Source: an uncultured Collinsella sp.
Lineage (GTDB): Bacteria > Actinomycetota > Coriobacteriia > Coriobacteriales > Coriobacteriaceae
Reading direction: 5' to 3'
Assembly: GCA_902479065.1 (NCBI GenBank)
Contig: CABSNM010000013.1
Location: forward strand, 1-58,273
Length of the DNA: 58,273 bases
A model generated the notes under the pieces. That model saw nothing but the letters and a program-made list of their open reading frames with translations, was not told the DNA's origin and ran no database searches. A program made the translations under genes and the position numbers. Position 1 is the stretch's first letter. Each line of letters starts with the position of its first letter. Below, piece by piece: positions 1 to 7,608 of the stretch.

Positions 1-46
1 ATGCGAACCTCCAGTCCGGACCGCTTCACGGTCCAACTTTCTGTCC
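1..46. mobile_element. Probable right end of an IS1249-like insertion sequence
   Basis: Read on the minus strand, positions 45-28 give GGACAGAAAGTTGGACCG. The left end of the IS at the other end of the window (57962) reads GGACAGAATGTGTGTCCG. The two agree at 14 of 18 positions, as expected for imperfect terminal inverted repeats. No transposase coding sequence lies inside the window at this end, and the short reading frame from base 1 to the stop at 58-60 is not convincing as a gene. The assignment rests only on the similarity between the two ends. Confidence 0.45.
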
Positions 47-129
47 GCACCCCCACCTGACCCCTTTGCACCAATGGGTTGTAGCGGTAGAGCAGATTTT
101 TCCGCTCGCCGATTTATGTCTTGAAAAAT

Positions 130-150
130 GTATATAACGACTATAACGTA
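130..150. promoter_or_regulatory. Putative GntR-type operator upstream of the DMT transporter
   Basis: The heptamer TATAACG occurs twice as a direct repeat (133-139 and 142-148). The minus strand reads ACGTTATA at 149-142. The same octamer occurs at 1418-1425 before the PTS operon and at 7559-7566 before the first GntR gene. It overlaps a possible -35 (TTGAAA, 121-126) and -10 (TATAAC, 142-147), although that spacer is only 15 bp. Binding by the 7609-8328 regulator is inferred. Confidence 0.4.
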
Positions 151-188
151 GTGTGAAACATATTGGAAACAATACCGAGGAGGCTGCG

Positions 189-1271
189 TTGAAGAAAAGC
201 AATCTGGGCTATGTGCTGGTGCTGATCGCCGCGCTTATGTGGGGCAGCATCGGAATCTTTGTAAACGGCATCTCGGCCATGGGTGTTTCGTCTCAGAGCA
301 TGGCGGCCTTTCGCCTGTTGTCGGGTGCCGTCTTAATGGCTCCGGTCTTGGCGTTCATGGGTTGCCAGGGAGGCGATCGTGAGGGAAAAGCATCGGGTCC
401 CCTGGCACTGTTCAAGGCAAGTCCTAAAGAGCTTGTTCCCTGTGCGCTTCTTGGCATTATCGGCCTCGCCACCGCTAACACGCTTTATTACGAGTGCATG
501 GGCGAGGTGGGCATGTCCACGGCCTCGGTGCTGCTCTACACCTCGCCGGTGTTTGGCGTCATGCTCGGCCGCGTGCTTTATCGCGAGAATGTGACTCCCA
601 ACAAGCTCGTTGCCATCGCTTTTAATATCGGTGGCTGTGTACTTGCAGTGACCAATGGCGACCTTTCCGGTTTCCATTTTTCGGTTTGGGGCGTCACGTC
701 GGGCGTGATCGCGGGCTTTTGTGGCGCGTCGCTCGCGGTGTTTAGCCGGATAGCAACCAAGACGGTCCACCCGCTGGCTGTCACGTTTTGGGGCCTTGTT
801 TTTGGCGGTACGGTTATGGCGGCTATCGCGGCTCCGTGGCCAGATGTCGCCGCGGCAATGTCGCCACAGCTGCTGCTGCTGTTCTTTGGTTTTGGACTCA
901 TCCCTACAGCCGTGGCCTATGTCTTATATATGCAGGGTCTGTCCATGGGGCTCGAGACGTCGAAAGTTCCCGTCGTAATGTCATTCGAGACGGTCGTCAC
1001 CGTACTGGTGGGCATTGGTGTCTACGCCGAGCCCGCCGGCGCGATTAAAGTCCTGGGCATCGTGCTGGTGCTCGCGTCCATCCTGATTATGAACACCGAC
1101 TTCTCCAAGCTGCGCAACAGTGTGTTTGTCGGTCATGTCATTGAGAGCATGACCTTTAAGCCCAACGCGTGGTGGACCGAAAAATCTCAGGACATGGATC
1201 TGTTTAAGGAACGCACCGGCATTGCGCTGGAACCCACCGTACAGGAAAGCCCCTGGTACTTCGTGCGATAG
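189..1271 (+). CDS. EamA/DMT-family transporter
   Basis: A polytopic inner-membrane protein of about 360 residues with ten hydrophobic segments arranged as two EamA repeats, typical of drug/metabolite exporters. Glycine-rich helices such as the first one (GYVLVLIAALMWGSIGIF) are characteristic. The preferred start is TTG at 189 because GAGGAGG (177-183) sits five bases before it; a GTG at 153 would add twelve residues but has no good ribosome site. A hydrophilic tail of about 50 residues follows the last helix. The upstream region shares an operator-like motif with the PTS operon, so it may export a product of that pathway or import a related amine. The substrate cannot be read from the sequence. 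Confidence 0.85.
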   Translation: MKKSNLGYVLVLIAALMWGSIGIFVNGISAMGVSSQSMAAFRLLSGAVLMAPVLAFMGCQGGDREGKASGPLALFKASPKELVPCALLGIIGLATANTLYYECMGEVGMSTASVLLYTSPVFGVMLGRVLYRENVTPNKLVAIAFNIGGCVLAVTNGDLSGFHFSVWGVTSGVIAGFCGASLAVFSRIATKTVHPLAVTFWGLVFGGTVMAAIAAPWPDVAAAMSPQLLLLFFGFGLIPTAVAYVLYMQGLSMGLETSKVPVVMSFETVVTVLVGIGVYAEPAGAIKVLGIVLVLASILIMNTDFSKLRNSVFVGHVIESMTFKPNAWWTEKSQDMDLFKERTGIALEPTVQESPWYFVR

Positions 1272-1408
1272 GGGATTGCGCGCAGGGTCTGACCTGGGGT
1301 TATCCAGCTAGCGCCGGCCTACCTAGCCAAACGTTTCGAGTACGTTAAACCCGTCAACGGTCGATTTTCACCCGCGAACGGTCTTTATACTAATTAGCAA
1401 TATAAGCA

Positions 1409-1437
1409 ACGTATAAGACGTTATAATGACCATAACG
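1409..1437 (+). promoter_or_regulatory. Promoter/operator of the PTS operon
   Basis: ACGTATA (1409-1415), ACGTTATA (1418-1425) and CATAACG (1431-1437) are clustered just before the EIIAB gene. TATAAT at 1422-1427 could be the -10 box, so a bound repressor would cover it. The octamer ACGTTATA is shared with the promoters at 142-149 (minus strand) and 7559-7566. Confidence 0.45.
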
Positions 1438-1453
1438 AAAAGGAGGAGGCAAG

Positions 1454-2377
1454 ATGAATCAGATCATTCTCGCATCTCATGGCGGCCTGGCCGCAGGCGC
1501 CAAAGACACGCTCGAGATGGTTCTCGGCGACGTGTCGAACGTCCACGTCGTGTCGCTTGCTCGCGACGACAAGGAGCCCATCACCAATAAGGTTGAGGCT
1601 ATGATCGCCACGTTCAACGCGGACGACACCGTCTATGTGTTGACCGATATGCTCGGCAGCTCGGTCAACAACAACATGGTCGAGCTTTCCAAGAACGGCA
1701 CGAAGTTCACGGTTGTCAGCGGTTTCAACATTCCGCTGGCACTGACGCTCGCTATGAGCCCCGTCCCCGTCAAGGGCGCCGAGCTCGCGGCCCTCATCAA
1801 CGAGGCCCGCACCGGTCTGACCAACCCCAATGCACCGGTCGAGGTCGCCGCGGCTCCCGCCAAGAAGGCCAAGACGTCCCGTCACAGCTCCGGTCCCGCC
1901 AAGATCGTCCTCGCACGTCTTGACTACCGTCTGCTGCACGGCCAGGTCGTCTTTACCTGGACCACCAAGGTTCAGGCCGAGCGCATCATCGTCGTCGACA
2001 ACGCTGCCGCCAACGATGACATCAAGAAGGGTGCTCTTAAGCTGGCCAAGCCCCAGGGCGTGCGCCTGAACGTCTTCACCGTCGAGCGTGCCCTCGCCAA
2101 GATGGACAAGCTCAACACCCTCGGCGAGCGCGTCATGTTCGTCTTTGGCAACACTGCCGAGATGCTGCAGTTCTGCCAGGGCTACAAGCTCGACGCCATC
2201 AACCTGGGCGCCACCGCCAACCACGACGGTGCCGATCAGATTGGCGGCAAGGACAGCTCCGTCTTCTTCGACGCCACCCAGAAGGCCGACGTCAACCAGC
2301 TGCTCGACATGGGCATCAAGCTCTACGTCCAGCAGACCCCTACGTATCAGAGCGTCGACATCGACGCCAAGCTGTAA
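1454..2377 (+). CDS. PTS mannose/fructose/sorbose-family EIIAB fusion
   Basis: Cytoplasmic phosphocarrier of a mannose-family phosphotransferase system. Residues 1 to about 125 are the EIIA domain; the phosphoacceptor is His9 in the SHGG motif. An Ala/Lys-rich linker (about 126-149) leads to the EIIB domain, with its phosphoacceptor His162 in RLDYRLLHGQV. Phosphate passes from HPr to His9, then His162, then the incoming sugar. AGGAGG precedes the ATG. It is the first gene of an operon with EIIC and EIID. The nearby FrlB-like deglycase genes suggest the substrate is a fructosamine or glucosamine-type amino-acid conjugate such as fructoselysine or glucoselysine, as in the Salmonella gfr operon. 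This substrate is inferred. Confidence 0.95.
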   Translation: MNQIILASHGGLAAGAKDTLEMVLGDVSNVHVVSLARDDKEPITNKVEAMIATFNADDTVYVLTDMLGSSVNNNMVELSKNGTKFTVVSGFNIPLALTLAMSPVPVKGAELAALINEARTGLTNPNAPVEVAAAPAKKAKTSRHSSGPAKIVLARLDYRLLHGQVVFTWTTKVQAERIIVVDNAAANDDIKKGALKLAKPQGVRLNVFTVERALAKMDKLNTLGERVMFVFGNTAEMLQFCQGYKLDAINLGATANHDGADQIGGKDSSVFFDATQKADVNQLLDMGIKLYVQQTPTYQSVDIDAKL

Positions 2378-2413
2378 TCAACCAGGCTTTTGCCTGACTG
2401 AAAGGAGAAGGGT

Positions 2414-3208
2414 ATGAATACGTTCATCAGTGCGGTGCTCGTCGGCCTCGTCGGCGTGTTCTGTATGTGGGACTCCCGCCTGCTCGGTCGTCTTAACTTC
2501 GAGCAGCCCCTCGTTGGCGCTACGCTCGTCGGTCTGCTGCTGGGCGATGTGCCCACCGGTCTTGCCGTCGGTGCCGCCGTCGAGCTCGTGTCCATGGGCC
2601 TGGTGCAGGTCGGCGCCGCCGTTCCGCCCGATATGGTCCTGGGCGGCATCGTGGCCGCTGCCTTTGCGTGCCTGACCGATGCTTCCGCCGAGACCGCCAT
2701 GACGATCGCCATCCCGGTCGCCGTCCTGGGTCAGCTCCTCGGCATCGTGTTCCGTTCCATCATCGCCGTCCTCACCCATGTGGCAGATAACGCGATTGAT
2801 AACGGAAAGTTCAAGACCGCCTACCGTATGCACATCTGCGCCGGTTCCGGTTTGTACGCCATCATGTACTTCCTGCCGATCTTCCTCGCCGTCTTTGTTG
2901 GCACCGACCTGGTTCAGGCCATCGTCAACATGGTTCCCGAGTGGCTGTCCACTGGTCTTAACGTTTCGACCAAGATCATGACCGCCTACGGCTTGGCCCT
3001 GCTGCTCACCATGATGATCAAGAAGGGTATGACTCCGTTCCTGTTCATCGGTTTCCTGCTCGCCGCTTACCTCAACCTGTCCGTCATCGCGGTCGCTCTG
3101 ATCGGTGTGTGCCTGGCTGTCGTCTTCATGGGCTTCAAGTTCAACGGTTCCCATGCAGCCGCCGGTGTCGATTCCGACTACGATCCGCTCGAAGACGACG
3201 AAGACTAA
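2414..3208 (+). CDS. PTS mannose-family EIIC permease subunit
   Basis: A 264-residue integral membrane protein of the EII-Sor/EIIC type. It shows the family's Gly/Pro-rich helices, for example the segment with GLLLGDVPTGLAVGAAVELVSMG. With EIID it forms the sugar-translocating channel that hands substrate to the EIIB domain. It lies 36 bp after the EIIAB gene and 13 bp before EIID, with AAGGAG upstream of the ATG. The C-terminus is strongly acidic (YDPLEDDED). Specificity is not deducible from this subunit alone. Confidence 0.94.
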   Translation: MNTFISAVLVGLVGVFCMWDSRLLGRLNFEQPLVGATLVGLLLGDVPTGLAVGAAVELVSMGLVQVGAAVPPDMVLGGIVAAAFACLTDASAETAMTIAIPVAVLGQLLGIVFRSIIAVLTHVADNAIDNGKFKTAYRMHICAGSGLYAIMYFLPIFLAVFVGTDLVQAIVNMVPEWLSTGLNVSTKIMTAYGLALLLTMMIKKGMTPFLFIGFLLAAYLNLSVIAVALIGVCLAVVFMGFKFNGSHAAAGVDSDYDPLEDDED

Positions 3209-3221
3209 GGAGGAACACACT

Positions 3222-4055
3222 ATGGCAACCGCAACCAAGGACGTGTCCCTGAACAAGAAGGTCAGCCAGTTCTTCTGGCGCTCCTGGGCCATCCAGGCCT
3301 CTTGGAACTACGAGCGTCAGATGAACATGGGCTTCCTCTACGGTATGGTTCCCACGCTCGATCGCCTCTATCCGGACGAGTCCGACCCCAAGCAGCTTGC
3401 TGCTAAGAAAGAGGCTTACCACCGTCACATGGCGTTCTACAACTGCACCCCGCAGACGAGCGCTTTCATCCTGGGCCTCGCCGCCTCCATGGAGGAGGAG
3501 TACGCCAAGGATCCCGAGAACTTCAACCCCGATTCGATTAACGCGGTCAAGACCTCCCTTATGGGCCCGCTTTCCGGCATCGGTGACTCCTTCTTCCAGG
3601 GCACCATCCGCGTTATCGCCTTTGGCTTGGGCGTTCAGCTGGCTCAGCAGGGCTCCATCATGGGCCCGATCCTGGCCCTTCTCATCTCCATCGTCCCCTC
3701 CGTGCTGATCACCTGGTTCGCAGCCAAGATGGGCTATCAGGGCGGCCACGAGTACCTGAGCAAGCTTCAGGGCGGCGACCTCATGGAGAAGCTCATGTAT
3801 GTCTGCGGCATCGTGGGTCTTATGTCCGTGGGCGGCATGATCGCCACGCTGATCGGCGCCACCACCCCGCTGCAGTTCGCTGACGGCACCGTCGTGATCC
3901 AGGACATCCTGGATGGCATGATGCCCCAGATGATCTCCCTCGGCCTCACCGGCCTTATGTACTGGCTCATCAAGAAGAATGTCAACACCGGTTGGCTTCT
4001 CGTGATCGCCATCGTGGGCGGCATCGCCCTCTCCGCGGCCGGCATCCTGGCCTAG
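3222..4055 (+). CDS. PTS mannose-family EIID permease subunit
   Basis: A 277-residue EIID-family protein. The N-terminal cytoplasmic part has the family signature (SWNYERQMNMGFLYGMVPTL, then YNCTPQTSAFILGLAASMEEE). The loop MGPLSGIGDSFFQGT follows, then several membrane helices in the C-terminal half. It pairs with EIIC to form the transport channel. The ATG at 3222 is chosen because AAGGAGG lies just before it; an open frame extends upstream into the EIIC gene but has no better start. The coding part of the operon ends here; two hairpins separate it from the deglycase gene. Confidence 0.94.
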   Translation: MATATKDVSLNKKVSQFFWRSWAIQASWNYERQMNMGFLYGMVPTLDRLYPDESDPKQLAAKKEAYHRHMAFYNCTPQTSAFILGLAASMEEEYAKDPENFNPDSINAVKTSLMGPLSGIGDSFFQGTIRVIAFGLGVQLAQQGSIMGPILALLISIVPSVLITWFAAKMGYQGGHEYLSKLQGGDLMEKLMYVCGIVGLMSVGGMIATLIGATTPLQFADGTVVIQDILDGMMPQMISLGLTGLMYWLIKKNVNTGWLLVIAIVGGIALSAAGILA

Positions 4056-4088
4056 TCGCGACCAAGCGTCTAATCGCTTTCCCCGGGG

Positions 4089-4122
4089 AGCCTGCCTGGC
4101 ATCCCATACCCCAGGCAGGCTT
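4089..4122 (+). terminator. Hairpin between EIID and the deglycase gene
   Basis: AGCCTGCCTGG (4089-4099) pairs with CCAGGCAGGCTT (4111-4122) around an 11-nt loop. There is no clear run of T after it, so it may act as a partial terminator or an RNA-stabilising stem that sets the ratio of PTS to deglycase mRNA, rather than as a full stop. Confidence 0.5.
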
Positions 4123-4133
4123 CCATCCCCAAA

Positions 4134-4164
4134 ATGCGACAATGGGACAGTCCCTTTGTCGCAT
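4134..4164. repeat. Near-perfect 31-bp palindrome
   Basis: ATGCGACAATGGGAC (4134-4148), one central base, then GTCCCTTTGTCGCAT (4150-4164). The arms are 15 bp with a single mismatch. It resembles a repetitive extragenic palindrome. It lies in the operon between the PTS and deglycase genes, so the mRNA could also fold here. Confidence 0.7.
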
Positions 4165-4254
4165 CCTCAACGGGCCGGCGACTCGGTCCAAACCACGGTA
4201 ACCCTGCGAGCGCCCGGCAATGTGGCGCCGCAAAAATTGAAAGGAATGTGTCAG

Positions 4255-5238
4255 ATGTACGAGATCGACCTTAACCTCCCTAAGCAGATCGTCGCTGACG
4301 TCCTGTCCAACCACGAGATCCACAGCGTCGCTTTCGTCGGCTGCGGTGCTTCCATGTCCGACCTTTACCCCGCCAAGTACTTCCTGGCCAACAACACGGA
4401 CAAGCTGAACGTTCAGATCTTCACTGCTAACGAGTTCAACTACGACACGCCTTCCTGGGTCAACGAGCACACCTTCGTGATCACCTGCTCCCTCGGTGGC
4501 TCCACGCCCGAGACCGTCGAGGCCAACAAGACCGCCAAGAAGCACAACTGCCCGGTCGTCTCCCTCACCAACAAGGCTGGCTCCGCTCTGACCGTCGACG
4601 CTGACTACGTCATCGTTCACGGCTTCCACGCCAACTTCGCTGCCAAGTGCGAGAAGCCCGGCTACGCCATCGCTCTTGCTGTCGAGATCCTTCAGCAGAC
4701 CGAGGGTTATGACCACTACGAGGACATGATCACCGGCCTCACCAACGTCTTCGAGCTCTGCGAGAACGCCGCTCAGTCCTGCAAGAAGCTCGCCAAGAAG
4801 TTCGCCGAGGACTTCAAGGACGACAAGATGATCTACTTCATGGCTTCCGGTGCCTCCGAGAAGATGGCTTATTCTCACGCCGCCTTCCTGTTCACCGAGA
4901 TGCAGTGGATCGACGCTGCTGCCTACAACACCGGTGAGTACTTCCACGGCCCGTTCGAGGTTTCCACCGAGGGTAAGCCCTACGTCTTCTTCATGTCCGA
5001 TGGCGCTACCCGTCCGATGGACGCCCGCGCCCTCACCTTCCTTAAGCGCATGGGCGCCAAGGTCGCTCTGATCGACTCCAAGGACTACGGCCTGGCTGAC
5101 GCCGTGCCCGCGAGCGTCGTCACCTACTTCAACCCGCTGCTGCACCTCGCCGTTATGCGTGAGTACGGCAACCAGATCGCCGAGGCCCGTCAGCACCCGC
5201 TGACCATGCGTCGCTACATGTGGAAGCTTTCCTACTAA
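4255..5238 (+). CDS. SIS-domain sugar isomerase, FrlB-like phospho-Amadori deglycase (first copy)
   Basis: A 327-residue protein with two SIS (sugar isomerase) domains, like FrlB, which splits fructoselysine 6-phosphate into glucose 6-phosphate and lysine. The first SIS domain shows VAFVGCGASMSDLYP and later CSLGGSTPETVE for phosphosugar binding. The second contains the family stretch YNTGEYFHGPFEV, followed by the RRY-x-x-Y-type C-terminus common in FrlB relatives. The ATG at 4255 has AAGGA nine bases upstream. It follows the PTS genes and is probably co-transcribed. A paralogue lies at 11480. Whether each acts on fructosyl or glucosyl conjugates cannot be told from sequence; Salmonella GfrE/GfrF are the closest known two-enzyme arrangement. 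Confidence 0.85.
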   Translation: MYEIDLNLPKQIVADVLSNHEIHSVAFVGCGASMSDLYPAKYFLANNTDKLNVQIFTANEFNYDTPSWVNEHTFVITCSLGGSTPETVEANKTAKKHNCPVVSLTNKAGSALTVDADYVIVHGFHANFAAKCEKPGYAIALAVEILQQTEGYDHYEDMITGLTNVFELCENAAQSCKKLAKKFAEDFKDDKMIYFMASGASEKMAYSHAAFLFTEMQWIDAAAYNTGEYFHGPFEVSTEGKPYVFFMSDGATRPMDARALTFLKRMGAKVALIDSKDYGLADAVPASVVTYFNPLLHLAVMREYGNQIAEARQHPLTMRRYMWKLSY

Positions 5239-5271
5239 TCACAAGTAAGTAGACCTTACGGGTTGATTGAG

Positions 5272-5304
5272 AGGGGATGGGGCTTGCGCCCCGTCCCCTT
5301 TTTG
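5272..5304 (+). terminator. Rho-independent terminator after the first deglycase gene
   Basis: GGGGATGGGGC (5273-5283) pairs with GCCCCGTCCCC (5288-5298) and is followed by a T run. Confidence 0.85.
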
Positions 5305-5338
5305 CTCTGGGGAAGGCGTGTCTGTCGCGCCATAAAAC

Positions 5339-5382
5339 CCCAGATAAAACCTACCAAAATAAACCTGTCCCTTTTTGGCAGG
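5339..5382 (+). repeat. Dispersed 5'-leader element, copy 1
   Basis: It begins CCCAGATAAAACC, then forms a stem from CCTACCAAAA and TTTTGGCAGG around the loop TAAACCTGTCCCT. It ends directly before the ribosome site GGGAGGA of the HAD gene. Two more copies lie at 7472-7516 (+) and 15355-15399 (-), each also in front of a gene and in the same relative orientation. This copy has an A-C mismatch in the stem at the position that covaries in the other two. Confidence 0.75.
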
Positions 5383-5397
5383 TGGGAGGAGATGCGT

Positions 5398-6027
5398 ATG
5401 ATCAAGGCAGTGCTGTTTGATATGGACGGCGTGCTGGTCGATACCGAGTGGTTCTACAACCGTCGCCGCGTGGCGTTTATGGAGGAGAAGGGCTTCCACT
5501 TTGACGAGATCCCCGATCTTTCGGGGTCTAACGAGCCCGCCATTTGGGAGGCGCTGGTGCCCGACGATATTGAGCTGCGCGAGCGCCTGCGCGTGGAGTA
5601 CAAGCAGGTCTACAGCCCGGACCACCCCGTTCCGTATGCCGAGCTGCTCAACGAGCAGACGGAGCCGGTGATGCGCAAGTTGCACGAGCGCGGCGTGAAG
5701 TGTGCCATCGCGAGCTCGTCTTATCGTGAGCTCATTGACGAGCTGGTAGAGATTGCCGGTATCGCCGATGTGCTGGACTACACCATCAGCGGTCACGAGT
5801 GCAGTGCGTTTAAGCCCGACCCCGAGATCTACCTGCGTGCCATGGAGGCGCTAGGGGTGGAGCCTGCCGAGTGCCTGGTTATAGAGGATTCGCCTTTGGG
5901 CATCGAGGCTGGTAAGCGCTCCGGCGCCCGCGTCCTGGCGCTGCGTCCGCACGAGGGTGTCAACCTCGATCAATCGCGAGCCGATGCCGTTATCGATAAT
6001 CTGACCGACATTTTGGCCGCTTTGTAG
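5398..6027 (+). CDS. HAD-superfamily phosphatase / beta-phosphoglucomutase-like
   Basis: A 209-residue HAD subfamily I hydrolase. Motif I is LFDMDGVLVDTE with the nucleophile Asp8 and acid/base Asp10. Motif III Lys is in FKPDPEIY and motif IV is VIEDSPLGIEAG. The helical cap sits between motifs I and II, as in beta-phosphoglucomutase and small sugar-phosphate phosphatases. Start ATG 5398 is preferred over ATG 5392 because GGGAGGA (5384-5390) is seven bases upstream. It lies next to the PTS/deglycase genes but behind its own leader repeat, so it may be expressed separately. The substrate is unknown; a hexose phosphate is likely. Confidence 0.88.
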   Translation: MIKAVLFDMDGVLVDTEWFYNRRRVAFMEEKGFHFDEIPDLSGSNEPAIWEALVPDDIELRERLRVEYKQVYSPDHPVPYAELLNEQTEPVMRKLHERGVKCAIASSSYRELIDELVEIAGIADVLDYTISGHECSAFKPDPEIYLRAMEALGVEPAECLVIEDSPLGIEAGKRSGARVLALRPHEGVNLDQSRADAVIDNLTDILAAL

Positions 6028-6124
6028 CGTCAATCCGCCGCGAGAAGCACTGATTCACGCGTCTTTTGCTGCGGATTGGCTTAATTTGTCATCTATTTGG
6101 ATCCGTTTGGCTTCGATTCGGACT

Positions 6125-6243
6125 AAGTGAGTAGACTTTTTGGTGCAAGACGAGCACAAAGCGCATCTGCTCTAGTAAAACCGCAGGTCACAGGGGTGGC
6201 GGTTTTGGGTGTGCTCTGCAGGTCGCGTAAAGTCTACTCACTT
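6125..6243. repeat. Nested inverted-repeat element (MITE-like or structured RNA)
   Basis: Perfect 15-bp terminal inverted repeats, AAGTGAGTAGACTTT (6125-6139) and AAAGTCTACTCACTT (6229-6243), enclose 89 bp. Inside are a second stem, GAGCACA/TGTGCTC, and a third, AAAACCGC (6177-6184)/GCGGTTTT (6199-6206). A related degenerate arm, AAGTAAGTAGACCTT, occurs near 5252. It contains no coding sequence. It could be a small non-autonomous mobile element or a folded RNA. Confidence 0.6.
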
Positions 6244-6381
6244 GTTATTTGGGCCTTTGGTCGTGGGGTTGCTGGTCCCGCTTTGGTTGTCGAGGGAGGG
6301 TGAATTGAAGCGCCCCCGCATGCTCCGTGCTACAATCGCCGACATGCCTCACAACCAGATTTGCCTTCGAAAGGAGCCCGC

Positions 6382-7389
6382 GTGGCGAACGCCATCGATC
6401 AGCTCACGGACCGCGTGCTCGTGCTCGGCCGCCTTACCATCGTCCGCCGCGCCATTACTGCCGTGGCGGTCACGATTTCCGCCGTTCTCCAGACATTCCT
6501 GATCCAGGCGTTCATTCAGCCCGCCGACCTGCTTCCGAGCGGTCTTACCGGCGTTGCGGTCCTGCTCGATCGCGTTACCTCGCTGGGTGGCGTTCACATC
6601 GATATTTCGCTCGGTATGCTCGCGCTCAACATCCCCGTGGCGCTCCTATGCTGGAGCGGCATTAGCAAGCGCTTCGTCATCTTCTCGATGATGTAGGTCG
6701 TGCTCTCGTCGCTGTTCCTCAACGTCTTTCACTTCGCTCCATTTTTGGGCGACAAGATCATGCTCATCATTTTTGGCGGCGTGGTCTCGGGTCTGGGCGC
6801 TGCCATCGCACTTAAATCCGGCGCATCCACCGGCGGCACCGACTTTATCGCGCTGTGGGTTTCCAACCACACGGGCAAGACCATCTGGGGCGTCATCTTT
6901 GGTTTCAACTGCTTTATCCTGGCGATCTTTGGCTTTATGTTTGGCTGGGACAAGGCGGCGTATTCCATCGTGTTCCAGTTTATTTCGACCAAGACCATCG
7001 ACAGTTTCTATCGTCGCTACGATCGCGTGACGCTGCAGATCACGACGCGTAAGGCAGACGAGGTCATGACTGCCTACGTAAACCATTTTCAGCACGGCAT
7101 TAGCTGCGCCGAGGTCGTCGGCGGATATAGCCTCGAAAAGATGTACCTGCTGAACACCGTTGTCTCGACCTACGAGAGTCAGGACATTATCAAGCTGGTG
7201 TGCGACGTTGATCCCGGCGCCGTGATCAATGTGTTCCACACGCTCAACTTTGTGGGCGGCTGGTGGGGCGGTCATGTCGACGAGCCCATGCCCACGGCCG
7301 TTCCCGATCCCGACAAGCCCGCACGCATGGCCAGCAGGCAGGCGCGCCTCAGCGAACAGGACAGCCTGCAGCAGGACGACGGCAAGTAG
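6382..7389 (+). pseudogene. yitT: YitT-family membrane protein interrupted by an in-frame TAG
   Basis: Reading from GTG 6382 (AAGGAG five bases upstream), the frame encodes a YitT/DUF161 membrane protein with a C-terminal DUF2179 domain of about 334 residues. It is interrupted by TAG at 6694-6696. The codons on either side are in the same frame and keep the membrane segment intact (FSMM, stop, VVLSSLFLNV), so a single CAG-to-TAG change is the simplest explanation. The second part (from GTG 6700) has no ribosome site of its own. The C-terminal domain (TRKADEVMTAYVNHFQHGISCAEVVGGYS) looks intact. Recent inactivation, a sequencing error or amber readthrough are all possible. The function of the family is not well established; transport is suspected. 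Confidence 0.85.
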
Positions 7390-7426
7390 GGTATTGGCAT
7401 TTTGCCGGTCCTGCGCAACCCATCCG

Positions 7427-7470
7427 AACGAGCCCCCCGAAAGCCCCGTTGCTTTCGAGAGGCTCTCGTT
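7427..7470 (+). terminator. Imperfect terminator-like hairpin after yitT
   Basis: AACGAGCC pairs with GGCTCTCGTT and CGAAAGC with GCTTTCG, giving an interrupted stem that ends in GTTTG. It has no long T run. Confidence 0.5.
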
Positions 7471-7471
7471 T

Positions 7472-7516
7472 GCCCAGATAAAACCTACCAAAATGAAGCT
7501 GTCGCTTTTTGGTAGG
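7472..7516 (+). repeat. Dispersed 5'-leader element, copy 2
   Basis: Begins GCCCAGATAAAACC. The stem CCTACCAAAA/TTTTGGTAGG is perfectly paired here: an A-T pair replaces the mismatch of copy 1. It lies 92 bp before the first GntR gene, on the same strand. Confidence 0.75.
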
Positions 7517-7558
7517 GAGGGTGTATCGTTTTATCATTATGAGGTAATATGAAACTAG

Positions 7559-7573
7559 ACGTTATATACGTAT
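7559..7573. promoter_or_regulatory. Putative autoregulatory operator of the first GntR gene
   Basis: ACGTTATATACGT (7559-7571) is close to palindromic and contains the octamer ACGTTATA shared with the PTS and DMT-transporter promoters. It sits about 38 bp before the start codon of the regulator. Confidence 0.45.
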
Positions 7574-7608
7574 TAGTTATTTCGATATTTCGATAAGAGT
7601 GATTAGAT

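Noticed and set aside
1..60. Nineteen-codon open frame at the window start
   Set aside because: It overlaps the putative IS end and has no ribosome site; too short to support.
6700..7389. Separate gene starting at GTG 6700
   Set aside because: It begins inside a membrane helix with no ribosome site and is in frame with the preceding YitT half, so it is better read as one interrupted gene.
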